Shown: positions 1 to 6,371 of the stretch, in pieces
Numbering within the stretch: position 1 is the first letter of the stretch
Layout: each line of letters begins with the position of its first letter
DNA from: an uncultured Dorea sp.
GTDB lineage: Bacteria; Bacillota; Clostridia; Lachnospirales; Lachnospiraceae
Reading direction: 5' to 3'
DNA: 10,801 bases
Assembly: GCA_910579335.1 (NCBI GenBank)
Contig: CAJTUQ010000011.1
Span: forward strand, 31,629 to 42,429
Notes under the pieces: generated by a model
Seen by the model: the letters and a program-made list of their open reading frames with translations, nothing else
The model's database searches: none
What the model was told of the DNA's origin: nothing
Translations under genes and position numbers: made by a program

Positions 1-243
1 AATATGATGGAGCCAATCCGGCTTACTCTGGAACCGAACGGCCTTACCTACCGGGATGTCCCCCATGAAGGCGAGGAATTTGGCTATGTCATCAAGGGTG
101 CCATCCGCATCCATATCGGCAGGCAAGTATACACTGCCAAAAAAGGCGAATCCTTTTATTTTACCCCGCAGTCGGAGCATTTTATTGAAGCGGGAAGCAG
201 CGGCGCAGTCATCCTATGGGTAAGCACCCCGCCAAGTTTCTAA
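1..243 (+). CDS. Cupin-domain transcriptional regulator, C-terminal part (5' end outside window)
   Basis: The reading frame is open from the first base and ends with TAA at 241-243, so only the last 80 or so residues are present. They form a small beta-barrel cupin: a His-Glu-Gly-Glu-Glu stretch followed by FGYVIKG (cupin motif 1), then KKGESFYF and a second histidine in PQSEHF (motif 2), and a final ILWVSTPPSF strand. This ending is typical of XRE/PuuR-type regulators, which carry an N-terminal helix-turn-helix and a C-terminal cupin sensor and often sit directly before potABCD. Only 22 bp separate it from potA, so the two are probably co-transcribed and the regulator probably controls the polyamine importer. 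The DNA-binding half is not in the window, so the regulator role is inferred from family and position; a stand-alone cupin protein is the alternative. Confidence 0.8.
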   Translation, partial: NMMEPIRLTLEPNGLTYRDVPHEGEEFGYVIKGAIRIHIGRQVYTAKKGESFYFTPQSEHFIEAGSSGAVILWVSTPPSF

Positions 244-252
244 ATATTTTAC

Positions 253-260
253 GAAGGAGG
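253..260 (+). promoter_or_regulatory. Ribosome binding site of potA
   Basis: GAAGGAGG lies five bases before the ATG at 266, a near-perfect Shine-Dalgarno sequence that fixes the potA start. The 22-bp gap after the regulator stop has no room for a separate promoter, so potA is probably transcribed from upstream of the regulator. Confidence 0.85.
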
Positions 261-265
261 ACGGT

Positions 266-1339
266 ATGTCTAATAAATTAATTGATATTGTAAACGTTTC
301 AAAATCATTCGGAGAAAATTTGGTACTGAATAATTTGAATCTGTATATACGGGAAAATGAATTTTTGACCCTTCTCGGTCCCAGCGGCTGCGGAAAGACT
401 ACGCTTCTTCGAATCCTCGGCGGATTCGAATCCCCAAACACCGGGAAAATCATTTTTGACGGACAGAATATCACAGAGCTTGCGCCCAACAAACGCCAGC
501 TCAATACCGTATTCCAGAAATATGCCCTTTTCCCCAATATGACGATTGCGGAAAACATTGCCTTCGGCTTGAAAATCAAGGGGAAATCAAAAACCTATAT
601 TGAAGATAAAATCAGATACGCTTTAAAACTTGTAAATCTGGACGGTTTTGAAGAAAGAATGCCGGACTCCCTAAGCGGCGGCCAGCAGCAGCGTATTGCC
701 ATCGCGCGCGCCATCGTCAACGAACCGAAAGTCCTTCTTCTGGACGAGCCTTTAGGCGCACTTGACTTAAAGCTCAGGCAGGATATGCAGTACGAACTGA
801 TACGTTTAAAAAATGAGCTTGGCATTACTTTCGTCTATGTCACCCACGACCAGGAAGAGGCATTGACTATGTCCGACACCATCGTTGTCATGAATCAGGG
901 TAACATCCAGCAGATCGGCACGCCGGAAGACATCTATAATGAGCCGCAGAATGCGTTTGTAGCGGACTTTATCGGAGAAAGCAATATCTTTTCCGCAATC
1001 ATGGTGGAAGATAAGCTTGTAAAAATACAGGGCGTGAAATTCCCGTGCGTCGACACCGGCTTCGGGCGCAACAAACCGGTAGATGCCGTCATACGTCCGG
1101 AGGACGTTGATCTGGTAAAGCCAAAAAAGGGCTTGATGGAGGGAATCGTCACTTCCCTGATATTCAAAGGAGTCCACTATGAGATGGATGTTATGGCGAA
1201 CGGCTATGAATGGCTTGTCCACAGCACCGACATGTTCCCTGTAGGGACAGAGGTGGGAATCAAAGTTGACCCATTTGACATCCAGATTATGAAGAAACCG
1301 GAATCAGAAGACGCGGAGGCTGCTACCATTGAAGAATAA
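266..1339 (+). CDS. potA: Spermidine/putrescine ABC transporter ATP-binding protein PotA
   Basis: This is the cytoplasmic ATPase that powers polyamine import. At 357 residues it has the usual PotA length. All nucleotide-binding motifs are intact: Walker A GPSGCGKT (residues 38-45), Q-loop Gln84, signature LSGGQQQR (136-143), Walker B VLLLDEP (156-162), D-loop around Gly164-Asp167, and switch His194 in VTHDQEEA. After about residue 235 comes the C-terminal regulatory part found in PotA/MalK-type ATPases (TOBE fold), including VIRPEDVDL. It is the first transporter gene of the operon and its last 11 bases overlap potB. The family also contains iron and thiosulfate importers, but the PotB- and PotD-like neighbours make polyamines the likely substrate. 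Spermidine versus putrescine preference cannot be read from this subunit. Confidence 0.95.
   Translation: MSNKLIDIVNVSKSFGENLVLNNLNLYIRENEFLTLLGPSGCGKTTLLRILGGFESPNTGKIIFDGQNITELAPNKRQLNTVFQKYALFPNMTIAENIAFGLKIKGKSKTYIEDKIRYALKLVNLDGFEERMPDSLSGGQQQRIAIARAIVNEPKVLLLDEPLGALDLKLRQDMQYELIRLKNELGITFVYVTHDQEEALTMSDTIVVMNQGNIQQIGTPEDIYNEPQNAFVADFIGESNIFSAIMVEDKLVKIQGVKFPCVDTGFGRNKPVDAVIRPEDVDLVKPKKGLMEGIVTSLIFKGVHYEMDVMANGYEWLVHSTDMFPVGTEVGIKVDPFDIQIMKKPESEDAEAATIEE
1314..1319 (+). promoter_or_regulatory. Ribosome binding site inside potA that sets the TTG start of potB
   Basis: CGGAGG lies within the last codons of potA, nine bases before the TTG at 1329. No ATG or GTG occurs in the potB frame near this point before the conserved membrane segment begins, so this site supports TTG as the true start. 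Confidence 0.7.
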
Positions 1340-2159
1340 AGAAAAAAAAATCAAACGCCTGCTCGCCGGGCCTTATGTCATCTGGGCGGCGGGATTCATC
1401 ATTATCCCCCTTCTCATGATTTTTTACTATGGATTGACTGACACAGACGGACGTTTTACGTTTCATAATCTTGCACGCATTACAACACCGGAAAACTTAA
1501 AGGCCCTCGGCCTGGCGCTGCTTCTGTCTGTTGTAAGCACCATGATCTGCCTGATACTGGCTTACCCGCTTTGTATGGTCTTATCCAACTTAAATGTAAA
1601 CCAGTCAAGCTTCATCGTGTTAATCTTCATCCTTCCCATGTGGATGAACTCTCTGCTTCGGACGCTTGCATGGCAGAACCTTCTGGAAAGGAACGGCATC
1701 ATCAATATCATATTGGGCTTTTTCCATCTTCCTGCCCTGGAAATCATCAATACGCCTTATGCTATCATACTAGGCATGGTGTACGATTTTCTTCCTTTTA
1801 TGGTCCTGCCGATTTATAATGTACTGTCAAAAATCGACGGTGACATTATCGCCGCTGCAAGGGACTTAGGCGCAAACAGCGCACAGACCTTCCTTCGCAT
1901 TATCCTGCCGCTGTCCGTCCCCGGAATCATCAGCGGCGTCACTATGGTATTCGTCCCTGCCCTTACTACATTCGTCATCTCCGACTTGCTGGGAGGAAGC
2001 AAAATACTCCTTATAGGAAATGTAATTGAGCAGGAATTTAAACAGGGCAGCAACTGGCACTCCGGAAGCGGCATGTCTCTTGTCCTTATGATATTCATAA
2101 TCTTAAGCATGGCACTCATTGCCAAATACGATAAAGACGGGGAGGGAACGGCATTTTGA
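1329..2159 (+). CDS. potB: Spermidine/putrescine ABC transporter permease PotB
   Basis: This is one of the two membrane subunits of the polyamine importer, 276 residues long as is usual for PotB. It starts with a basic cytoplasmic tail (KNKEKKIKR) and has about six hydrophobic segments, roughly at residues 14-34, 58-85, 95-112, 140-160, 195-218 and 247-264. The EAA loop that docks on the ATPase is at about 174-199 (AAARDLGANSAQTFLR followed by ILPLSVPG). The start codon is TTG, overlapping the end of potA by 11 bases, with a GGAGG site nine bases upstream. The end overlaps the next gene by four bases, so translation is probably coupled along the operon. The C-terminus is short and charged (AKYDKDGEGTAF). 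Confidence 0.94.
   Translation: MKNKEKKIKRLLAGPYVIWAAGFIIIPLLMIFYYGLTDTDGRFTFHNLARITTPENLKALGLALLLSVVSTMICLILAYPLCMVLSNLNVNQSSFIVLIFILPMWMNSLLRTLAWQNLLERNGIINIILGFFHLPALEIINTPYAIILGMVYDFLPFMVLPIYNVLSKIDGDIIAAARDLGANSAQTFLRIILPLSVPGIISGVTMVFVPALTTFVISDLLGGSKILLIGNVIEQEFKQGSNWHSGSGMSLVLMIFIILSMALIAKYDKDGEGTAF
2139..2146 (+). promoter_or_regulatory. Ribosome binding site inside potB that sets the TTG start of the potC-potD fusion
   Basis: GGGGAGGG at the end of potB lies nine bases before the TTG at 2156. The following residues (IKKFLQRFYLLF) are a typical PotC start, so the second TTG start of this operon is well supported. Confidence 0.7.
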
Positions 2160-4045
2160 TTAAAAAATTCTTACAAAGATTTTATCTCCTGTTCATAATC
2201 ATACTGCTCTACGCACCCATTTTAACACTGATGGCCCTCTCCTTTAACTCTTCGAAAAGCCGTGCAAAATGGGGCGGATTTACGTCAAAATGGTATACCC
2301 GCCTTTTTCAGGACGATCAGATTATGACCGCGCTCTACACAACCTTGGAAATCGCGCTTTTATCCGCCCTGATTGCAACTTTACTGGGAACCGCGGGAGC
2401 CATCGGCATCCATGCTTTCCGCCGCAAATACCGCACGGTTATGATGGGCGTTACAAATATCCCTATGCTGAATGCAGATATCGTGACCGGTATTTCACTG
2501 ATGCTTTTGTTTATTGCCTTCCGGTTTTCTCTTGGATTTTCCACAATCCTTGTCGCACATATCACATTTAATATCCCTTATGTGATTTTAAGTGTCATGC
2601 CCCGGCTGAAAAAGACGAACATCCACACGTACGAGGCAGCCTTAGACCTTGGAGCATCACCGGTTTACGCTTTTTTCAAGGTCGTGTTCCCCGATATCCT
2701 GCCGGGCGTATCCTCCGGCTTTCTGCTGGCCTTCACAATGTCGCTGGATGATTTCGTAATCACCCATTTTACAAAAGGCCCCGGCGTAGACACACTGTCC
2801 ACAAAAATTTACAGCGAAGTAAGGAAAGGCATCCGGCCGGAAATATATGCGCTGTCCACAATTATGTTTCTATCCGTCCTTGTGCTGCTCATCCTTATAA
2901 ATATTGCTCCGGATGAACGGGAGGACCGCAGGAAAATACTCTCGGCCGCAACAGCGAGACGCCATAAAATCGGACGTTTCCTGCTGCGAAAAGTCGTTCC
3001 TGCTTTAATGATAGCAATACTTACAATCGGCGGCGTCTTTTACAGCACGAAAATGGAGGCATCAAACGGCAGCAATCAGGTTATCGTCTATAATTGGGGG
3101 GAGTACTTAGACCCGGACGCCATTGAGCTGTTTGAGGAAGAAACCGGAATCAACGTCATATACGAGGAATACGAAACAAATGAAATCATGTATCCCAAGA
3201 TACAGTCCGGCGCCATCGCATATGACGTAGTCTGTCCTTCCGACTATATGATTGAACGTATGATTGAAAATGATTTACTGGCGGAAATTAATTTTGACAA
3301 CATTCCAAACATTAAAAATATCGGCAGCGTCTATATGGAGCAGTCCAGGCAGTTTGACCCGGAAAACAAATATTCCGTCCCTTATCTCTGGGGTACCGTA
3401 GGAATTTTATATAACAAGAAAATGGTAGACGAACCGATTGATAGCTGGTCGGTCCTGTGGGATGAAAAATACAAGGACAGCATCCTGATGCAGGACAGCG
3501 TACGCGACGCTTTCGGGGTAACGCTAAAATACCTTGGATATTCATTAAATTCTACGGATCTTGACGAACTGACCGCCGCCCAGAAACTGCTGATTCAGCA
3601 AAAACCGCTTGTCCAGGCCTATGTCGTCGACCAGGTCCGGGACAAAATGATTGGAAATGAAGCCGCTATCGGAGTGATCTACTCCGGAGAAGCCATTTAC
3701 ACGCAGCTTGAAAATCCCGATTTGGAATATGTAATACCAAAAGAGGGTTCCAACATATGGATTGATTCTCTTGTCATTCCTAAAAATGCAAAACACAAGG
3801 AAAATGCTGAGGCTTTCATCAATTTCATATGTAAACCTGAAATTGCAAAGATGAATTTTGATTACATCACTTATTCCATTCCAAATGAGAGCGGGCGGGC
3901 GCTCATTGAAGACCCGAAGCTTAGGAACAGCAAAATCGCTTTCCCTGACTCAGAAGAACTGGAGCGCTGTGAAACCTTCAAATTCCTTGGAGACGAAAAC
4001 GATGCTGTATACAATAAGCTATGGAGAGAAGTCAAATCCAAATAA
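2156..4045 (+). CDS. potCD: Fused polyamine ABC transporter permease and substrate-binding protein (PotC-PotD)
   Basis: A single 629-residue protein joins two subunits that are separate in E. coli. Residues 1-255 are a PotC permease with six membrane segments and an EAA loop at about 159-184 (YEAALDLGASPVYAFFKVVF, then PDILPG). Residues 252-280 are a highly charged, mostly basic linker expected in the cytoplasm. Residues 281-297 form a seventh membrane segment, which would carry the chain outside. Residues 308-629 are a complete PotD-type binding protein starting at VIVYNWGEYLDPD. Pocket positions known from E. coli PotD seem kept: Trp314 and Tyr317, Ser362 and Tyr364 in CPSDY, Asp447 and Asp451, and Trp535 and Asp537 in NIWIDS. 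Tyr509 stands where E. coli has a tryptophan. There is no signal peptidase II cysteine, so the membrane helix replaces the usual lipid anchor. The start is TTG, overlapping potB by four bases. No frameshift or internal stop is visible. Residue matching was done by eye. Confidence 0.93.
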   Translation: MIKKFLQRFYLLFIIILLYAPILTLMALSFNSSKSRAKWGGFTSKWYTRLFQDDQIMTALYTTLEIALLSALIATLLGTAGAIGIHAFRRKYRTVMMGVTNIPMLNADIVTGISLMLLFIAFRFSLGFSTILVAHITFNIPYVILSVMPRLKKTNIHTYEAALDLGASPVYAFFKVVFPDILPGVSSGFLLAFTMSLDDFVITHFTKGPGVDTLSTKIYSEVRKGIRPEIYALSTIMFLSVLVLLILINIAPDEREDRRKILSAATARRHKIGRFLLRKVVPALMIAILTIGGVFYSTKMEASNGSNQVIVYNWGEYLDPDAIELFEEETGINVIYEEYETNEIMYPKIQSGAIAYDVVCPSDYMIERMIENDLLAEINFDNIPNIKNIGSVYMEQSRQFDPENKYSVPYLWGTVGILYNKKMVDEPIDSWSVLWDEKYKDSILMQDSVRDAFGVTLKYLGYSLNSTDLDELTAAQKLLIQQKPLVQAYVVDQVRDKMIGNEAAIGVIYSGEAIYTQLENPDLEYVIPKEGSNIWIDSLVIPKNAKHKENAEAFINFICKPEIAKMNFDYITYSIPNESGRALIEDPKLRNSKIAFPDSEELERCETFKFLGDENDAVYNKLWREVKSK

Positions 4046-4063
4046 ACAGACGGCTGTATAGAA

Positions 4064-4105
4064 TGAGCCGCAGAAAAAACGATGTTTTTCTGCCGGCTCA
4101 TTTTT
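4064..4105 (+). terminator. Rho-independent terminator of the pot operon
   Basis: Nineteen bases after the potCD stop, TGAGCCGCAGAAAAA (4064-4078) pairs with TTTTTCTGCCGGCTCA (4085-4100), with one bulged G, around a short loop. It is followed by TTTTT (4101-4105). On the minus strand the hairpin lacks a T-tract, so it serves mainly the plus-strand operon. A second copy of the right arm lies at 4117-4129 and offers a competing fold. Confidence 0.88.
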
Positions 4106-4149
4106 AGCCTCCAAACTTTTCTGCGGCTCCCGGAATCATAAAAAATACT

Positions 4150-5049
4150 CTACATACACAGCCGCCCTGTCTCTCTGTCATAGTAATACGCATTGTCAGA
4201 GAGTATCTCTTCCTCATCTACTTGTGTCCGGTTGATTTCCGCAACCATGACAGAGAGCTCCTCTTTTTGGACAGCCGCTTTTTCCGGCACGATTATAACC
4301 TCATGTACGCTGCTTGGAAGCACATAGTAATTACTCTTCAAGTACATCCCAATGCTGCACAGACGCCCGTCATAGAGGATAACCGACGCCCCGTAGCTTC
4401 GCAGCCGGTTGCTGAGTACATACATATCGTCTTGTGCGCCTCTTTCATCTTCTACAACCTCCTGTTTCGGTGCCGTCCCCATAAGTTCTTCCATGACTGC
4501 GCTCATCGTGCAGAAATCATCCGGCAGAAGCCGGCAGGTATTCTTTGCGGCCTGTTTATAAAGTTCTTCCTTCGACACGCCCCACATATCCAGATGCTTG
4601 TTGCAGACAGGCATCGTAGCCGTCCCGTATTCCGTCACCTCCAAAAGCACATAGAATACAACTGCTAAATCAAGATAGACAATATAGGGAACATCCTTTA
4701 ACATCTTTTTGTTTGCCCCACAATTCACCAGCCTGTAGATGATTCTTTCCTGCACTCTGCTGTAAACGCTTATCTTTTCTTCACTCCATGATTTTTGAAA
4801 ACGTACTTTGTGGTAAATGCGGAGGATATCCGACGTAATATGTTCCAGCGAACTTCCGCACTGGAACTGGCGGTAATATTCCTCCAGGTATATCGTAGGA
4901 GATATGTTGATATCCCGCTCTTTCAGTGTGATTCCTTTACGAATCGCACCGTTGTTTTTTTCCGCCGTATGGATACACACGGCCACACTGTCCCTCACCG
5001 CCTCCTTCATTCTGTCTTCTACCGCCTGTACAAATTGATAATATGTCAT
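4150..5049 (-). CDS. Uncharacterised protein resembling the DUF5688 family
   Basis: This 299-residue protein has no known function. Its style matches DUF5688 proteins common in Lachnospiraceae: an N-terminal MTYYQFVQAVEDRMKE helix, NNG at 32-34, SPTIYLEEYY at 50-59, and a C-terminal part with VLPSSVHEVIIVPE (243-256) and EEEILSDNAYYYD (279-291). I assigned the family from memory of these patterns. There is no signal peptide or convincing membrane segment; the hydrophobic stretch at 120-137 (PYIVYLDLAVVFYVLLEV) is more likely a buried helix, so a soluble cytoplasmic protein is expected. Seven cysteines are scattered without a metal-binding pattern. The ATG at 5049 has AAGGTGA just upstream. 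It stands alone, converging on the pot operon and following the efp terminator. No enzymatic or nucleic-acid-binding motif is recognisable. Confidence 0.8.
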   Translation of the reverse strand: MTYYQFVQAVEDRMKEAVRDSVAVCIHTAEKNNGAIRKGITLKERDINISPTIYLEEYYRQFQCGSSLEHITSDILRIYHKVRFQKSWSEEKISVYSRVQERIIYRLVNCGANKKMLKDVPYIVYLDLAVVFYVLLEVTEYGTATMPVCNKHLDMWGVSKEELYKQAAKNTCRLLPDDFCTMSAVMEELMGTAPKQEVVEDERGAQDDMYVLSNRLRSYGASVILYDGRLCSIGMYLKSNYYVLPSSVHEVIIVPEKAAVQKEELSVMVAEINRTQVDEEEILSDNAYYYDRETGRLCM

Positions 5050-5166
5050 AAATCACCTTTTCAAGCGGCAGGTGCACGCTGAACTGTTTTTTTTCGTGAA
5101 AATACAGCAGGAATACTGCCCAAAGATTTAAAAGAATTGATAAAATATTATGGTAAGCACAATTAT

Positions 5167-5199
5167 AAAAAAGCCCCGCCAAAAAAGCAAGGCTTTTTT
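5167..5199 (-). terminator. Rho-independent terminator of efp
   Basis: Read on the minus strand, AAAAAAGCCTTGC pairs with GCGGGGCTTTTTT using two G-T wobbles, with a loop of about seven bases. The 3' arm ends in six Ts and is followed by ATAATT. It begins about 22 bases after the efp stop. The A/T arms would let it work in both directions, but no plus-strand gene leads into it. The remaining sequence up to 5050 precedes the DUF5688-like gene; I see no convincing promoter there. Confidence 0.82.
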
Positions 5200-5220
5200 A
5201 CATAATTTTTACAGGATCAA

Positions 5221-5778
5221 TTACGCTCTGGAAAGATAATCGCCCGTACGGGTATCAATCTTAATCTTCTCCCCTTGTTCTACAAACAGCGGAACGCTCA
5301 CCTGTGCGCCTGTCTCAACGATCGCCGGCTTTGTCGCTCCCTGAGCGGTATCCCCCTTAAAGCCCGGCTCCGTCTCTGTAATCTCAAGCTCTACCGTAAG
5401 CGGCGGTTCGATAGCAAACACGCTGCCCTGATAGGAGCTGAGCTTCACATTCTCATTTTCTTTAACAAATTTGAGCGAATCTCCGACCGTCTCCGCATTC
5501 ACGGCAATCTGTTCAAATGTCTCATTATCCATAAAATTAAAAAGGTCGCCGTCATTGTAGAGATACTGCATTTCTTTTCTCTCAATATGGGCATTCTCAA
5601 ATTTTTCCGTCGGACGGAAAGTTTTCTCCACAACTCCGCCGTTAATAATATTTTTCAGCTTCGTGCGCACAAATGCCGCTCCCTTTCCGGGCTTTACATG
5701 CTGAAACTCCAATATCTGATAGACTACTCCCTCAATCTCTACGGTAAGTCCATTTTTAAAATCGCCTGCTGATACCAT
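5221..5778 (-). CDS. efp: Translation elongation factor P
   Basis: EF-P binds between the P and E sites of the ribosome and relieves stalling at proline runs. The 185 residues are the full family length, with three beta-barrel domains: a KOW-like domain (about 1-63), an OB domain (about 66-127) and a C-terminal OB domain (about 129-185) ending in the hallmark GDYLSRA. The domain I loop reads KPGKGAAF, so the residue expected at the tip, and modified in many bacteria, is Lys32. No modifying enzyme (EpmA/EpmB, EarP or YmfI-like) is in the window, so the modification state is unknown. AGGAGGA five bases before the ATG fixes the start. A near-consensus promoter lies just upstream in the end of yqeG and a terminator follows, so efp can be its own transcription unit. 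Confidence 0.97.
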   Translation of the reverse strand: MVSAGDFKNGLTVEIEGVVYQILEFQHVKPGKGAAFVRTKLKNIINGGVVEKTFRPTEKFENAHIERKEMQYLYNDGDLFNFMDNETFEQIAVNAETVGDSLKFVKENENVKLSSYQGSVFAIEPPLTVELEITETEPGFKGDTAQGATKPAIVETGAQVSVPLFVEQGEKIKIDTRTGDYLSRA

Positions 5779-5783
5779 GCTAA

Positions 5784-5790
5784 TCCTCCT
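5784..5790 (-). promoter_or_regulatory. Ribosome binding site of efp
   Basis: AGGAGGA on the minus strand, five bases before the ATG at 5778, is a near-perfect Shine-Dalgarno sequence, consistent with a highly expressed translation factor. Confidence 0.8.
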
Positions 5791-5834
5791 TCATCGCACC
5801 TGAAAGGCACTTTACGTTCTTTTTCACTTTCTTA

Positions 5835-5863
5835 ATTCTATAATAGTTTACGCCTTTTTTCAA
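5835..5863 (-). promoter_or_regulatory. Predicted SigA-type promoter of efp
   Basis: On the minus strand, TTGAAA (5863-5858) and TAGAAT (5840-5835) are separated by exactly 17 bases. Each differs from consensus by one base. Transcription would begin near 5828, giving a leader of about 50 bases to the efp ATG at 5778. The promoter lies over the last codons and stop of yqeG, so it would drive efp independently of the genes upstream. Confidence 0.65.
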
Positions 5864-6371
5864 CCTTTTTTTTCTTTAGGCTTCTAAAGTAAAAGTGCAG
5901 TACAATCCGCTCCAGATACCTTTTTAACACAATCTGTATCTCTTCCTTCGGATGAATGGGCTTTACCAAAATACTTCGGATTCCTGTCCGCTTTGCTCCC
6001 CACACATCCGTGAATAGCTGGTCGCCTACAAATACGGTATTGTCCGTATCGGTTCCCATGATCTCCATTGCCTTCCTGTAATTTTTTGTGGAAGGCTTAT
6101 GCGCATTATACACGTAATCAACCTGAATCTTTTCATTAAACATCTTCACTCTCGGCTCCTGATTATTTGAAATCAGGCAGCAGCGGTATCCGATTTTTTT
6201 AAGCCTGCCAAACAGATTGACCGCCCGCTCATCCGCAGGGGCGCCATGAGGGACAAGAGTATTGTCAATATCAAAAATTACCCCCCTGCATCCTCTTTCA
6301 TACAGTTCTTCAAAGTCTATGGCATACGCAGATGCCGCATACCAATCCGGAAAAAACATATCAAACATCAT
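5838..6371 (-). CDS. yqeG: YqeG family HAD IIIA-type phosphatase
   Basis: This is a small cytoplasmic HAD phosphatase of the YqeG/GEP4 group, about 177 residues. With the ATG at 6371 as residue 1, the four HAD motifs are: motif I FDIDNTLV with catalytic Asp34 and Asp36; motif II Ser68-Asn69 in LISNN; motif III Lys92 in NAHKPS; and motif IV VGDQLFTDVWGA with Asp117 and Asp122. It has no large cap domain, as expected for this group. GEP4, the mitochondrial relative, dephosphorylates phosphatidylglycerophosphate; the bacterial substrate is less certain. The C-terminus is strikingly basic (RSLKKKKVEKRRKLL), which might favour membrane contact. The kinase stop TGA overlaps the start region, which reads GTGATGATG: GTG at 6374, ATG at 6371 or ATG at 6368 are all possible, with GGATGAG as a weak ribosome binding site. 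Translation is probably coupled to the shikimate kinase gene. Confidence 0.9.
   Translation of the reverse strand: MMFDMFFPDWYAASAYAIDFEELYERGCRGVIFDIDNTLVPHGAPADERAVNLFGRLKKIGYRCCLISNNQEPRVKMFNEKIQVDYVYNAHKPSTKNYRKAMEIMGTDTDNTVFVGDQLFTDVWGAKRTGIRSILVKPIHPKEEIQIVLKRYLERIVLHFYFRSLKKKKVEKRRKLL

Noticed and set aside
3035..3080. A separate potD gene with its own signal peptide starting near the seventh membrane segment
   Set aside because: The frame is continuous from potC, there is no lipoprotein cysteine, and I saw no good ribosome binding site before an in-frame start there; a fusion fits better.
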